In this document: piece after piece, positions 49,274 through 60,537 of the stretch | Numbering within the stretch: the first letter of the stretch is position 1 | Layout: the number at the start of each line of letters is the position of its first letter | NCBI GenBank assembly: GCA_964019135.1 | Contig: OZ025249.1 | Span: 15,649,088-15,713,087 of the forward strand | Length of the DNA: 64,000 nucleotides | Source of the DNA: Arenicola marina | Lineage: Eukaryota; Annelida; Polychaeta; Arenicolidae | Direction of reading: 5' to 3' | The notes under the pieces: model-generated | What the model was told of the DNA's origin: nothing | Database searches by the model: none | What the model saw: only the letters and a program-made list of their open reading frames with translations | Position numbers and translations under genes: made by a program

Positions 49274-49814
49274 CACCGGCGTTATTTGAAGCGCGGGAGC
49301 TGTCGGAAGCCGCCTGTTGCTGTCGTCTCCCGTACATCAGTGTGGGGGCGTGCGGCGGCGGGCGTGAAACTGCGTAGTGAAAAGCGCGACAGTTCGCGGT
49401 TTCTGCTAATGCGCTACGTGTTTGTAACTCCTCGGATGCCTGAACTGAAGACTGGCAGTCGCGTAGGCGGTAACGAGGGTGAATCACTCGCGGTTTTGAT
49501 ACAAGTCCGCAATAGAAGGCCATTGGCATAAATAACTGGACGTCCGGCCGCAACGTAACGGGTCGCGAAGCCAAAGAAAAACAACGACGGAACTGAATGA
49601 AAACTGCCTGCGTTGTTTTGGGTGTATCGAGTGTAGGCGTCGATTTCTGAGAAAGTAGGGAGATGTATTTTGGGAGTCTATAATGTGTTATAATGCAGCA
49701 ATCGCTTTGGTGTTTCTCCATTATAGTGGCAATGTCTCTGGCTGTAACGTCTAACATAGGCCTACATTTATATAATATATATATTTATATAGAACTATTA
49801 TATATAGGCCTACC

Positions 49815-50010
49815 GGCTATCTCGGTCAGGTGGCTCACGTGCATAAGTGGTTCGCGCCCCGCGGTGGCCATGTCTGTTTGGTCACAAGATAAAGATTCCG
49901 ATATCCTTCTTCTCAAAGAGTAGGGGTTACCACCTGGGACATGGCTCCACTCTCCCTTCCTCTCCCTCCCATTGATGCGATATGTCCAAAAGTGGTTAAA
50001 AGCGTCCTGC
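49815..50010 (+). mobile_element. tRNA-derived SINE copy (family S), plus strand
   Basis: A tRNA-like head with GGTGGCTCACGTGCATAAG and GTGGTTCGCGCCCC is followed by GGTGGCCATGTCTG, GATAAAGATTCCG, AAAGAGTAGGGGTTACC, GGGACATGGCTCCACTCTCC and GCGATATGTCCAAAAGTGG. The same modules in the same order form the minus-strand copy at 63305-63560. Confidence 0.75.
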
Positions 50011-50159
50011 ACATGGGTCTAAAAGCAACCAACATAGGTCTAAAATCAACCAACCATCTCGATCAGGCTAATGTACACATGTAGAAGTATATTCATTGTA
50101 GCTATAGTATTCAGTGGGCGCGTAACGGGACAACCATTCGTAAGACATACAGGGAAAAC

Positions 50160-50220
50160 TACCAAATCAGTTACCCCCCTCTCCTCCTACCCCCCCCCCC
50201 CCCTCCTACTCCTACTCCAA
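50160..50220 (+). repeat. C-rich homopolymer and CCT simple repeat
   Basis: CCCCCCTCTCCTCCTACC, a long C run and CCTCCTACTCCTACTCC. Low complexity, with no other feature. Confidence 0.8.
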
Positions 50221-50980
50221 CGACACACAACCTCCAACCCACCCGGCTTTTGGGGATTGTCGAATCTAATTAAAACCTTACATCTACGCATTTATGAAGA
50301 ATATCCAATACACAGATTCTTATTGTGGATGGGTTACATGTTGATTTCCACCCAGGCGTATATGATATGTATATAGATGGTCCTGGGCAAGTCTGTTGTA
50401 GGCCCTACTCCCAGATCCGTATCACATGCACGGTACATCAATTAAATTAATATCCGCATTCCTACCACAGTCCGCCAAGCTCCACTGACAATATAGATCT
50501 AAATATGTACATTAAAACAGCAAATCCGCAATGTCGGATTGACACTCAAGTCGACTTGCATTGAGATATATATCAGGTTATAAGCGTTATATTATATATG
50601 TATAATCTATTTCGGTAAATACATGTGCAGAATTTATGAGATGCGTCACGGTGACATAGCGAAATATTCCCGTCAAATAACGTGTTTTTGTGACGACCTC
50701 AACTTATTGCCTCAGATACGTGTGTATGGCACACGAATCCAGGGATTGTCCTCTTTGTCTGTAGCTTGGAGGCCCAATCGTCCTGCAAATCTGCGCTGTA
50801 AGGATGTTATCCTGCGGCGAAATTAGGCTCGATGGGGAGTTAGACACACGAAAGATGGTAGCAATGGATCCGCGGCGGGATCCGAGGCATACCGTAATGC
50901 CTCCCCCCCCCCCCACCCCCCACACCCGGCGTTGTTTTACACCCAGGTATCTCGCAGAGCTCACTCCAACCATAGTTAAG

Positions 50981-50981
<1 letters not shown>

Positions 50982-51010
<29 letters not shown>
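50982..51010. repeat. (TA)n microsatellite
   Basis: About 14 uninterrupted TA dinucleotides followed by GTATATATTA. Likely length-variable. Confidence 0.95.
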
Positions 51011-51018
<8 letters not shown>

Positions 51019-51179
51019 TAGGGAATGAAGCAAGTGCAATGGTGGGTAAAGCCCCGCGGTAAAACCCCGGGGTACCCCCCCAGAGCTCGATCATGGTTTC
51101 AGTTTTGATCTAGTACAGCATAGAGCAATGTACGTGGACGGTTCTATTAACAGGGCACGTTTTGGATAAGGTGAGCCCT

Positions 51180-52020
51180 CACGGGGAGGGGGTGGGGGGC
51201 GGGGTGGGTGGTCCACACCAACAGAGGAGGGTTGGGTGGTGGGGGGGGGGGTTAGGGTGAGGAGGAGGGAAGGATATCCGTCTCATTATATTGCAATTTT
51301 GGAGATGATCTTTTATGGACATGCGCAATAAAAATGTTCAATAATTTTAAAAAAATCTTGATCACACAGATATTACCCTCGTACGAGTGGCTGAAGGGTA
51401 GGGGTGTATGGAAACCAGGCAGGGTAGGGTAGGGTAGGCGTAAATCTCGGATGCTACAGGCATCTAGAGCGGCATTCTATTTGTCTTCGGAATCAAACAC
51501 GATGAAACATGAGAGGGGTTCCCCGGTATTATCTAAACAACGCAGGAGGTATTATCTAAACAACGCAAGGAGTGGCCAGTGGGGACACGCATTTCACGGG
51601 AGAGCGCGATGCCTCACCCCTCCCCCCCTCCCTCTCCTCCCCCCCCTCCACCTCTCCACCTCCCCCTCACCTCTCCACCTCCCCCCTCACCCCTACTCCC
51701 TTGCCCATCTCCCTTCTTCCCGGTGACACACTCTCTAGAACATGAGCCCCTTCCTCCCCCACCCCCCTACACTAACACACCATTCCCTACACAATATTCT
51801 TCACTCTCCAGTGCTGAATACTGTTGCCATGACCTTTGACCCATCCGTCCACCCCCTTTGCCACCCCCCCCCCCCCTTCACCATCCACATTCCCACTACA
51901 CCCCACCCACACTTATATCCCCCACCCCACCCCATCCCCTATCCGCATGCTAATTGATCCTGCCTTTAATCCCCTGGGGGGGGTGGGGGAGGTGAGGGGG
52001 GACGGCGAGGGGAGGGTGGG
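51180..52020. repeat. low-complexity C- and G-rich tract
   Basis: G-rich runs at 51184-51265, CT-rich CCTCCCCCT-type repeats at 51615-51720, C-rich with CCCACCC at 51855-51950, and G-rich GGGGGGGTGGGGGA at 51970-52025. The apparent proline-rich open frames are products of this composition. The G-rich strand could form quadruplexes. Confidence 0.8.
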
Positions 52021-52136
52021 GGGGGAAGTCTCGGTATCCGATGTCAATTGTTAGTACCCATCATACTTGTCGCCCTTATCGCTAGAAGAAACGCCCCATA
52101 GCACCAGTTATATGTGGCGCATTATTAGAAGGGTAT

Positions 52137-52336
52137 NNNNNNNNNNNNNNNNNNNNNNNNNNNNNNNNNNNNNNNNNNNNNNNNNNNNNNNNNNNNNNNN
52201 NNNNNNNNNNNNNNNNNNNNNNNNNNNNNNNNNNNNNNNNNNNNNNNNNNNNNNNNNNNNNNNNNNNNNNNNNNNNNNNNNNNNNNNNNNNNNNNNNNNN
52301 NNNNNNNNNNNNNNNNNNNNNNNNNNNNNNNNNNNN
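52137..52336. other. assembly gap (200 N)
   Basis: A run of exactly 200 N, probably a gap of unknown true size. The sequence right after it is a degenerate tandem repeat, which may be why the assembly broke here. Confidence 0.98.
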
Positions 52337-52482
52337 GTACAGTGTTTATATTCGTTGATTCAATCTGTATGTCTTGATGAAGTGTTCGTAACTGTTTATT
52401 CAAGCCGAAAGTGTTTGTTTCCGTGTATTCAAGCGGTAGGTCTTTATAAATTGCTCATACCCGTTGATTCAAGTTGTAGGTA
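52337..52482 (+). repeat. degenerate tandem repeat of about 35-40 bp abutting the gap
   Basis: GTTGATTCAATCTGTA, GTTTATTCAAGCCGAA, GTGTATTCAAGCGGTA and GTTGATTCAAGTTGTA recur at about 35-40-bp steps. The array is cut by the gap, so its left end is unknown. Confidence 0.65.
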
Positions 52483-53399
52483 ACCGGGTGGGTGGGGGTC
52501 GGTTAGGGTAACTGCGCTTCAAAGAGGTGGAATTCAACTTTGTATGGTGGGGGTGCAGTGGGGCTATTGCGGTTTAACATACGTGACTGACCAGGGGATG
52601 CCGGCGACATGGGGGCGGATAGGGGTGGCGGGGGAGAGGGGGCTTTAACCATGAATCCGTTCTCCTGGATCTGCCAGTGAATGTGTCCGGATTCAAGCTG
52701 TTAGCTGTAACGTTCACACAAAACCTTCATTACGGTGCTTTTAATGTGCAAGTATAACTCCTAGTTTAATTTATAGATTGTTCATTTTTTAACGTGCGCC
52801 AACCAGCCGGTGGGATTGGTGGGGGGAGTGGGGGGGGGTCTTAATTGAAGATGGCGGGGGCGTCTACGCGGGGTCACCGCCGGTCAGTTTCGTGGAAACT
52901 CACGCTATTTATACTGTACCCTGTTCGCCGCTATCGCCGGGGCTTGTATATATCGGCCATCTAGAACCGCCCCATCCCCCCAACCCCCCACCCCCACCCC
53001 ACCTCCCTCCCTGTCCGGTGCCACCCCATCTTCCGCTCCAACAGACTACAGCTTTTATTCTGGTGGATATTCGGGGTTCAGGACAGAAGGAGCCGGAAGA
53101 TTTCGATTTCGATATTCAGCCAGTAACAGATATTAACACAGCGAGTGAGGAGAGATGTGTACAGGGAGGGGGGTTGGGCTTGGAGGGAGGACGGGGGTGT
53201 TGGGTCTTAATTCTTACCCTAGATGTCCGCGTTTCTGTCCCTCTGTCACTTGGCCGGCTTTCACCCTATCCGCCTGAACATCACTTCTCACTCTCCAGGG
53301 ATACCATCCTAGCGACCAGAATATAATTTATTCCTTTCCGAGGGCGAGTCAAAAAGGTTGCCCCTTTTACTGTGACAGTCATTTTTAGGTTTCAGAGAA

Positions 53400-53800
53400 G
53401 CAGATACCCCGCCTCCCCCCCCCCTCCCTGGGCTAAATATAGACCACTAGAGATGATGGAAATGACATGATGGAGAGGGGGGAGGCGGCGGTCCCTACTA
53501 GATGAGTAGACTTCCCAAAACTCGAAGTTTATCAGAGATGAAATCGACATACTCAATTTGTATCGTAAAGAACAACAGTTTGATTTTAAAAGGCTTCATC
53601 CTTATATATGTGTATTATGAGTGGTACGTGCAATGTGTGTTGCATGGCTATGTGTTGATATCTGGCCACGTGACCACGTGACCCGATCCAGTCTGATGTT
53701 CACTTCTTCAGCCAAGTACCTGATGCCCTCGTTATTGTACCCCCCCCCCCCTCTCCCGGGCTAAATATGGACGATTATCAAGTTTTGGAAATATATATTG
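53400..53800 (+). repeat. two direct copies of a C-rich/TAAATAT element end
   Basis: A C run, then CTCCCTGGGCTAAATATAGAC near 53420-53444, recurs as CTCTCCCGGGCTAAATATGGAC near 53750-53772. Both are followed by a similar short stretch. The repeat is perhaps from an unidentified dispersed element. Confidence 0.4.
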
Positions 53801-54329
53801 TTAAGATATGCTAACATCTCCATGTCCTGCACCCCGCAGACTGCAAATAATGCCTTTCTCGTTGCCCAAGATTTTTTGTATTCATGCGGCTGTTCAGTAT
53901 TTTTATACATAATGTTTTTGGTTAAATACGGCAAGCATATCAATATTTATAGACCTAAATAAATACGTATGTTAAACATCTATTTTAAACTATACATTTT
54001 TGCTGGGCATACCGGCCAACAGCAACACGATGAAAGGCACGAAAAGGCGCGCTATATAATAGGGGCAAAAACACCGGCAGACAGTGCGGCTGTTGTGGAG
54101 GGGACCAGTTTTTGACAGTCTAGAAAGTCCGGCGAGGCCTCGTAAACTCTCAACCACGTGCAACCGAAATAGATAGGTGATCTGTTAAAGATTAATGACC
54201 TGTAATACACTATTGATTATTTGCACCGACTGCATGATTTCGGGACGCCGGGGGAACTGTGTTTAAGCCCCGAGGCCATATTGCGGCTACGGCTGCTATA
54301 GATGATGAAATGAATACGTAATGGTCCAG

Positions 54330-54380
54330 ATTTTCCTGATGGCCGAGGTGGTAGAATCACCGCCTCAGACGTGGGTGGGA
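54330..54380 (+). other. possible tRNA-like A-box remnant
   Basis: GATGGCCGAGGTGGTAGAAT followed by CACCGCCTCAGACGTGGG resembles the D-arm side of leucine or serine tRNA (TGGCCGAGNGG). No B box or acceptor stem follows, so it is not a tRNA gene. It may be the head of a SINE. Confidence 0.25.
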
Positions 54381-54616
54381 CGGAGGGAGGACGGGAAAAC
54401 ACTCTTCTGTCACGTGAAAAACAAGTTTGTTGTTAAATATAAATGAATCCACCCTATCCGATGTACACCCATGATGGAGGTCCTTGTGGTAGAATGGGCG
54501 AACTGGTGGCAAGAGATAGGCATTTGGATGGAGGGTAAGGGAGGAGGGAGGCTGAGGAGAGGAGGTGCAGCGAGGTCTCATGACATCAGGCGAACTGCGG
54601 AGGGCGTATCATTCTG

Positions 54617-54630
54617 AAAGTAGGTGGCGC
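54617..54630 (+). promoter_or_regulatory. CTCF-like motif
   Basis: AAAGTAGGTGGCGC matches 12 of 14 positions of CCASYAGRKGGCRS, and also the TAGGTGGCGCTA style of the insect site. Confidence 0.35.
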
Positions 54631-54928
54631 TACAAGGCAATGTGTCGCAGTTGTCGCTCTCTGCTTTCGTCACGCTTCACCAGGGCTACGGAGCGCCACT
54701 TTGCGAGGAGTTTTGTAACTGGTGGGTAGTGTAAGGAGGGGTGGAAAGAAAGTAATTATATTAGAGAAAACTTAAACTGACTAATTTCAACATCACAGTA
54801 GAGTGGGCCAAAAGCAGTCATGGGACTGAAATGTGTCATTTTTACATACAAATGGACCTTGTTTATGTTAATTATAACGGCATGTAGTGATAGTTATCGC
54901 CTGGCATACTTTGCCTACGGGTTATCGT

Positions 54929-54942
54929 ACGCCATCTAGCGA
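54929..54942 (-). promoter_or_regulatory. CTCF-like motif, reverse orientation
   Basis: The minus strand reads TCGCTAGATGGCGT, 11 of 14 positions of CCASYAGRKGGCRS. It lies 300 bp from the plus-strand motif at 54617, pointing towards it. Confidence 0.35.
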
Positions 54943-55039
54943 CATTAAAATCGGCTTATTTTAATAACATGAACCAAAGCTATCGCAATATGACCACGAG
55001 GGCTGAACGCTATTGTAGCTGATGGCCATGGGTGAGGAG

Positions 55040-56660
55040 GGCGGTGACCAGGGAGAGATCGAGGGGATAATAACAAGTGAAGCCAGGGGTGAAACATGGT
55101 GGTAGGGGAGGGGGGAGGCATGGGGCCGGGGGAGAGAGAGGGATGGGGATGGAAGGGGAACGGGGGGCTGAGGTGCCGGGAGATGAGGGTGGAAGTGTCG
55201 GCCCAGCGCCGGGTTGCGTGTTGACCCAGGGTGGGGACGGTAGGAGGGTGCATGGGTGGAGTTTGTGTGGAAAGCAGAGGTGATCTCTGGGATGAGGAGT
55301 GCGGGGTGGGGGGAGGGGGGTGCATGTGTTTGTGTGCTTGAGCTTATCGGAGGCGACGCGGGGAGGCAGCTGCCTTGCTCGTTGCCATGGAAAAGCGCAA
55401 CCGCAGGGTGACCGGAGCCGGCGTGGCACCACATGGGCGTTCTGACCTACGGTCTATATTGTGAAGAGGGGGAAGGAAGGGGTGGGTGGGTGGTGGGTAA
55501 TGGTATAGAAATCTGCGGTTATAATACATCTCTTGGCCATTCTATGTCCTGAGAATGATAATTACGTTCCCAGGTCTACGCGCATCGATACCACGCCGAG
55601 TCTCCGAAATCTTTGGTATCATGGGGTGGGGGGGGGGGGGGGGGGGGCGGGGGGAGGGGGGCAAGTGGGCCACGTGAACTAGATTGGGGCGGGAGGGCGC
55701 GGGGGCGGGTGTGATTCTGAAAGCTGAAGACCACACCAATCCAAGCTGGCGCCATGAGGGTTGGAGGGCTCCAAAAACAAATTAATAGGGGAGGGAGTAG
55801 GGCTGAGGATTTTGCATCCCCCCCCCCCCTCAAAGTCGTCTAACTCGATAGTTACTTTCAAGTGTCGGATCTGTTTGAGGATGTACCATACATATTACTT
55901 GACTATGATGAGAGTTCAACTTGCTAAAATAGATTTAAAAAACTCTAGATCTACTGCTAAATATGTAAAGTTAAAAAAAAAACATCATTATCGACAAGTT
56001 TCATCTACTATATATATATATTTACATTATAACTGTTAGGCGCTATAGGCGTTGCGTAGTAATATGTTGTCATCTGGTGTCGTGACAACGAGGTCCTCGA
56101 CTCCGGGTCCTCTATTCTCCGCCTGGTCCACTTCCTCAAGCATATATAACACACTACGTGCGTCAGCAGTGATGCCCTGCACTCCCATGTACGCTCTTTA
56201 TTTATAAAGACATAAATGTTTGTCTCGAGGGCTACCATCATCGCACCCCCTCCCCCCCCCCCATCCACCCCCCGGGTGACCCCTCACACCCTGTTCACGA
56301 CATCCCACAACATATCAAGCACCTGGGGTAATCCTTCAGGGGGATAGTTTCTGACCCCGCACTGGCGGGGTGGGAGTCCGCCATCGAAGCTTGTGTCAGC
56401 AGTGCGGAAAGCGTGGGTGGGAGTTAGGGCCGGGGAGGGTGCGGGGGAAGAGGTGGGACCGTAAGGGTGGGTGAGGGTGATTTCCCTGTTGGTTGACGTC
56501 AGATATCATGCGGGTGTGCGGGGGGAGGGAGGGAGTGAGAAGAGGGGGCGGGTGGGTGGGGGACGGCGGGACGGAGAGGAGGGGCCATGTGAGTGTCGGG
56601 GTGAGGTGTGGGCCGGAGTGTGGGAGGGGCTATGCGTGCGAAGGCGGATGTCAAGTGCCA
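55040..56660. repeat. G-rich low-complexity region, nothing else supported
   Basis: GGGGAGG/GGGTGGG-type sequence at 55090-55330, 55470-55500, a run of about 20 G at 55628-55650, and 56400-56640. The many 60-157-codon frames here are proline-, glycine- or arginine-rich reflections of the composition, on both strands at once, with no conserved motif. Confidence 0.7.
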
Positions 56661-57403
56661 AGCAGGTAGTTGTTATAAACTAGAGGCAAACTGGATTGGG
56701 TATAGTAAGAGTACTGACGACCTCCGTGCATGTCCCAATGATCACTTGATCACTGGACGTGGTAGGGGTAGGGGTAAGGGGCGGGGTGGCGAAAGGGGGC
56801 TAAAAAGAAATACGTTAGCTTTGTCACAGAAGCCAATGTTTAATCTGGAGTAATTCTATCGACAAATCACATCATATCAACTCTATACTAATTGTAGGCT
56901 ATATAATACAATCAGAAATGTGTGTGTGTGTTGTAAACCTGCAGTCTCTGGCGTCAGCAACTTCTCTCTGGTCGCTGAGTCACGTCCTTTCAGTCAAAAA
57001 TAAAGCTCTGTGGATACATGATTTTTATTAGCATGGGTTGCCGGATAAAACCGACGGAAGAAAAGGGAGAGGGAGTGGGGGGGGGGGAGGGGTTGCATCT
57101 AAATTAGATTATCGTTTCCACTAAACCGCTCAAAAAGTGAAAGGGATGGGGGTTTCCTACATCGTGGACATCCCCACCCCCGCTTGGATCCGCTTTTTTG
57201 GGCCTTTAAAATTAGACTGTGCCACTAGGACACATGAAATGGTATTGGCGTCTAAGAATATTTAAAAGTATTTATTAGGCAAGAAAAAGAAACACCACGT
57301 TGACTTAATGTCCACTGATACGTATACATTTGGGGAAATGAGCGACTTTTCTGTGTACTACGTCATCAAAATACGGACATTGAGTAAAAGTGTATTATGG
57401 TAA

Positions 57404-57503
57404 GGAGAATGCCCATGTAACAGTACATTCTTGCAAAAGAATGTACGAGGCGCAAGCCGAGTACATATATTTTCAAGAATGAACTGTTACACGGGTATTC
57501 TCT
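57404..57503. mobile_element. 100-bp fold-back (MITE-like) element
   Basis: The left arm GGAGAATGCCCATGTAACAG (57404) with TACATTCTTGCAAAA is inverted in the right arm TTTTCAAGAATGAACTGTTA followed by CACGGGTATTCTCT (57470-57503), about 30 of 34 positions pairing. An inner pair ATGTAC/GTACAT flanks the loop. A shorter related hairpin (ACAGTACATTCGTG...AATGTACAGT) is near 60937-60968. Confidence 0.65.
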
Positions 57504-58128
57504 GACTTAAAGTACGGTCGGTGAGCTTTGTGGTCCATGAAGCGTGAATGAGAGTTCTTTTAAGATGTACATTGCATCTCTCGCTTCCGAAACCAATAAA
57601 ATAGCTGACTGAAGTCGGTTCATATTCTATCTGAGAACCCATGAAATGTATTGTTGTAGCAATGGTAAACTTGAGTCATACGTGAGCTAAGCTGAAACAG
57701 TGGTTCGCCCTGACATGGAAGAACGTCGGACGCTGCAGCCACAAGTCAGTTTAGTTCATCTTCAGATTGCAAGAATGAAGTCGTGTTTCGCATCAAGGCG
57801 CGTAGGCTACTTCGCATGGATTATGTGTCCTTATACAGCCGATAATGGTCATTTAAATGTGGAATAGGATACAATGGTTCACATTATTGGATACTGAAAG
57901 GATATGATACGCAGCGATGTTGCCATGGTGTTTGACACAAGTCACACCCAATCCCAGCCAGCATGGCATTATCGGCCCAACGTTGTTTTTAGGTAGGCAA
58001 CGCAACCGTTTACATAGGCGCAACGTAATACCGACCGTCATCTGCGCTCTGCACCCAACCGTTGGCAATGGAATGTTGGCCCAACATTGTGCCTACGTAC
58101 CAGCGTACTGCCGTTAGCGCAAAACACA

Positions 58129-58142
58129 GCGCCATCTAGCGA
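58129..58142 (-). promoter_or_regulatory. CTCF-like motif inside the TIR element, reverse orientation
   Basis: The minus strand reads TCGCTAGATGGCGC, 12 of 14 positions of CCASYAGRKGGCRS. Shared core CGCTAGATGGCG with the site at 54929. Confidence 0.35.
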
Positions 58143-58529
58143 GTTTTTGAAGCGACACTTTCATGCGGCAATTTTCCAAGTGACTGTAAGTTATCGTGAA
58201 TTTTCAGATTTTTATTCATTAGGCACATTATTATTGTCTTGTCGGTCTGCTTTATAGTATCGGATTATGTAATTTATGCACTGACTTAATTAGAACTGTA
58301 ATATAATGGTACAGCGGAAGAAAACGGTCACTGAGTATGCAGTTTCTGACCTTTCCTGTATTATCGCTCACATGAGTGCCTAGCTCTTTTGTTTTGGAGC
58401 TCTTTTATCAAATCAAAAACTGTCAAACCAGTGCAAAACCTTCAGCCATGGGCAGGTGAATGTCATTAAACTTATTAGGGATGGGGCAAGGGGTATTTCC
58501 GTTTTTCAGGAAGGGGCTTTTCTTTTCAC

Positions 58530-58665
58530 TGTGAACTGGGAATGAGGAAAATTATTCTTCGTGAACTGGGAATGGGATATTAGCCAATAGCTGTGATCGA
58601 GTATTTTCATTAATCGTGAACTGGGAATTTTAATAGTAAATAACTTTGAATTGGGAAATGGCCAA
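58530..58665 (+). repeat. irregularly spaced GTGAACTGGGAAT repeats
   Basis: GTGAACTGGGAAT occurs near 58530, 58560 and 58616, and as TTGAATTGGGAAA near 58647. Spacing is uneven. It may be a decayed minisatellite within the TIR element. Confidence 0.6.
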
Positions 58666-58958
58666 TTTATATCATGTAACCCGCCCCTTATTACACAAGG
58701 CATATAATTATGGAAAATATAAATGGATTATTCCTATTGGTCCAAAAGAAGAAGGGTGCAGACAAATATAGAGAACACGTATCTGGGTGGGTAGTCAGAG
58801 CCATATATCTGCATTCTGAACTTCTATGTTGATGTGAATTATTTTCTCATGGAATTAAAGAGATCATTTTATTTAGTTAAGCCAAGTGGTTATAGTGTTA
58901 CCTATAACAATATGCTGTTCACATTTTGTTTTACAGTCTGTTTAAATTTCATTGACAG

Positions 58959-60139
58959 TGACAGAGTATGATATTGCCCTCTTGCATGCTTTGGAGCGCG
59001 TGCAACAGCAGCAGGAGCACAATGGTGTGATGCTTGGCAAAATTTGCCAGCATCTCAACATGACTTGCACGCCAACCCCTCCGCCAGATGGAATGCCCTT
59101 CCCCATCCTGACCTTAGAAGCCCTACACACATTGGACTAGGTCCTCGCTAATGACGAGACCGTGTGGAAAACGCTATGCTGTAATATTTAACGATTAATG
59201 TTTTTTGCTGTTAAAGCCTGGCCACACAAAACACAGCTATATATAAGTCTCAGAGAACCCCCTTAGTCTATTGGTCAGTGTACTGGACTAGAGATCAAGG
59301 CATCCATGGTTTAGTGGACGGTCCCCATATGGGGCATATTTTATTCATCATCATTTTGTTGCCCCGAAAGCTTCCACTGGCCCAATTTTAGTCAAGTATG
59401 CACGAATAAGAGACCAGCATTTTCAGTTCTCATAGGTTCGTCCATGTTTTTGTATTGCTTTGTGTAATTTAATTTATGTCTATTTTATCTTCAGTTTGAC
59501 TCTTTATTTTGCATATGTCCAATTAGGTCAGCAGCATCACCTTGATGGGCGTATCCACTGTCGACAAGACAGTGCAGCGTTTGATGGACTAAGTGCTGTC
59601 AAACAGTGTGGCAAAGCAAATACATTGGCAATGGAAGAGTGGGAAAGTGCCATTCCCTCGCCTAAACTTACGCCAGGTGGTGTATGGTAAGTGTGGCTGT
59701 ACTCTTCTGATAAGATAAGGATTTCCACTTTACCCACTGTCTACTTAACTCATTTGCGTTACCTATTCAACGTGATATGACAGATCTGTCAAAAAATCCT
59801 GCGAACAGCAAATTATAAACAGTATCATTACTTTGTATGTGGCTACCACTGTATTGCCTTTAACAGGGTTCCAGAAATATTAAGCTAACAAAAAACATGT
59901 GTTAAGTATACCATTATAGGTAAATGTTTATTCATGCATATTATCGAACCAGCATGATATTTTAAACAGCTTTGCCATTGAGTCTACTTTGATTTAATTC
60001 AGGGGGTACTCGCAGCAACCCGACTACCAGTTGCGCCACAAATTCAGAGGTGGTGAAGAAGTGGCTGCGATTTGCTGGGGAGCGGGATGGCGGGCGACGA
60101 GAGCGTGACACAGCTGGCAAACGCAAGAATCAGGAATGA
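58959..60139 (+). pseudogene. DUF4806-domain protein gene with two nonsense codons
   Basis: Exon A starts after the acceptor CATTGACAG (AG at 58957-58958, phase 1): a glutamine-rich helix (ALERVQQQQEHNG), then MPFPILTLEALHTLD, stop TAG (59138-59140), VLANDETVWKTL. Exon B (59527-59686) reads VSSITLMGVSTVDKTVQRLM then D, stop TAA (59590-59592), VLSNSVAKQIHWQWKSGKV, LNLRQVVYG. Exon C (60003-60139, phase 1 after donor TATG|gtaagt) reads TRSNPTTSCATNSEVVKKWL then RFAGERDGG to TGA. The order LE-helix, SSI-G, V...L..LLSN..AKQ.NW.G..GK, R.NP.T..AT..EV...W matches DUF4806, a domain of unknown role common in invertebrates. No in-phase donor is found after exon A. I see no upstream first exon. Confidence 0.65.
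59255..59345 (+). mobile_element. tRNA-like SINE fragment in the DUF4806 intron
   Basis: TTAGTCTATTGGTCAGTGTA (A-box-like), then CTGGACTAGAGATCAAGG and CCATGGTTTAGTGGACGG (degenerate B box). It resembles tRNA-derived SINE heads, is not foldable as a functional tRNA by eye, and differs from family S. Confidence 0.35.
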
Positions 60140-60281
60140 GTGGAAGCGACCGCATCTACGAGCGACCACCTCTATGAGCGGCCATGCACCTGTATGAGCG
60201 GTCGCGAGCGATTTTTTCAGACATTACGCGTCATGTATACCTATTAAGAATTCATGTATTGCACTTCATAAGGTTTTTGTC

Positions 60282-60287
60282 AATAAA
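60282..60287 (+). terminator. AATAAA poly(A) signal of the DUF4806 gene
   Basis: TCAATAAATTAG lies 143 bp after the TGA and still inside the TIR element, so the element holds a complete transcription unit end. Confidence 0.5.
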
Positions 60288-60329
60288 TTAGTGAACAACA
60301 TTTGCAGTGGTTCAATAGTGGATCAATAT

Positions 60330-60537
60330 CGGTAGAACGTCGGCAGCGCACATTGGCCCACTGTTGGCCTATGATTGGGCCATCGTTGGCAGCCAATGTT
60401 GGCCCAAGGTTGGCAGATGGTTGGGCCATTGTTGGCAGACAACGTTGAAACAATCATTCCCCAATGAGCACCCACTCGTTGGCCCAATGTTCTTTGCCAA
60501 CATTGCCGACAACGTTGTTTCACGGTTGGCAGATGGT
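60330..60537. repeat. subterminal GTTGGCAG/TTGGCCCA repeats
   Basis: Interleaved copies of GTTGGC, TTGGCCCA, GGTTGGCAGATGGTTG (twice, near 60408 and 60525) and the palindrome CAACGTTG (60440, 60510). The left end has the matching CGGCCCAACGTTG and GTTGGCCCAACATTG. Confidence 0.65.

Larger units (their letters stand above)
49200..49560. promoter_or_regulatory. CpG-rich patch with a duplicated ATGGCGACACCGGC motif
   Basis: Dense in CpG (for example CGCGCGG, GGGGGCGTGCGGCGGCGGGC) compared with its AT-rich surroundings. AGATGGCGACACCGGC occurs twice, 60 bp apart (about 49205 and 49265). This could be a promoter or insulator. Frames on both strands are open for about 100-160 codons but show no recognised domain, so I do not call a gene. 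Confidence 0.35.

Noticed and set aside
49235..49757. Open frames of 98 (plus) and 164 (minus) codons in the CpG-rich patch
   Set aside because: Both strands are open over the same GC-rich sequence, with no recognisable domain or splice context. Kept only as a regulatory-like patch.
54945..55833. Proline-rich frames on the minus strand
   Set aside because: They follow G-run composition and overlap in several frames at once.
59460..59690. 76-codon frame reading QQHHLDGRIHCRQDSAAFDG
   Set aside because: The same bases in another frame give the DUF4806 pattern (AKQIHWQWKSGKV), which also fits the donor at 59687 and exon C.
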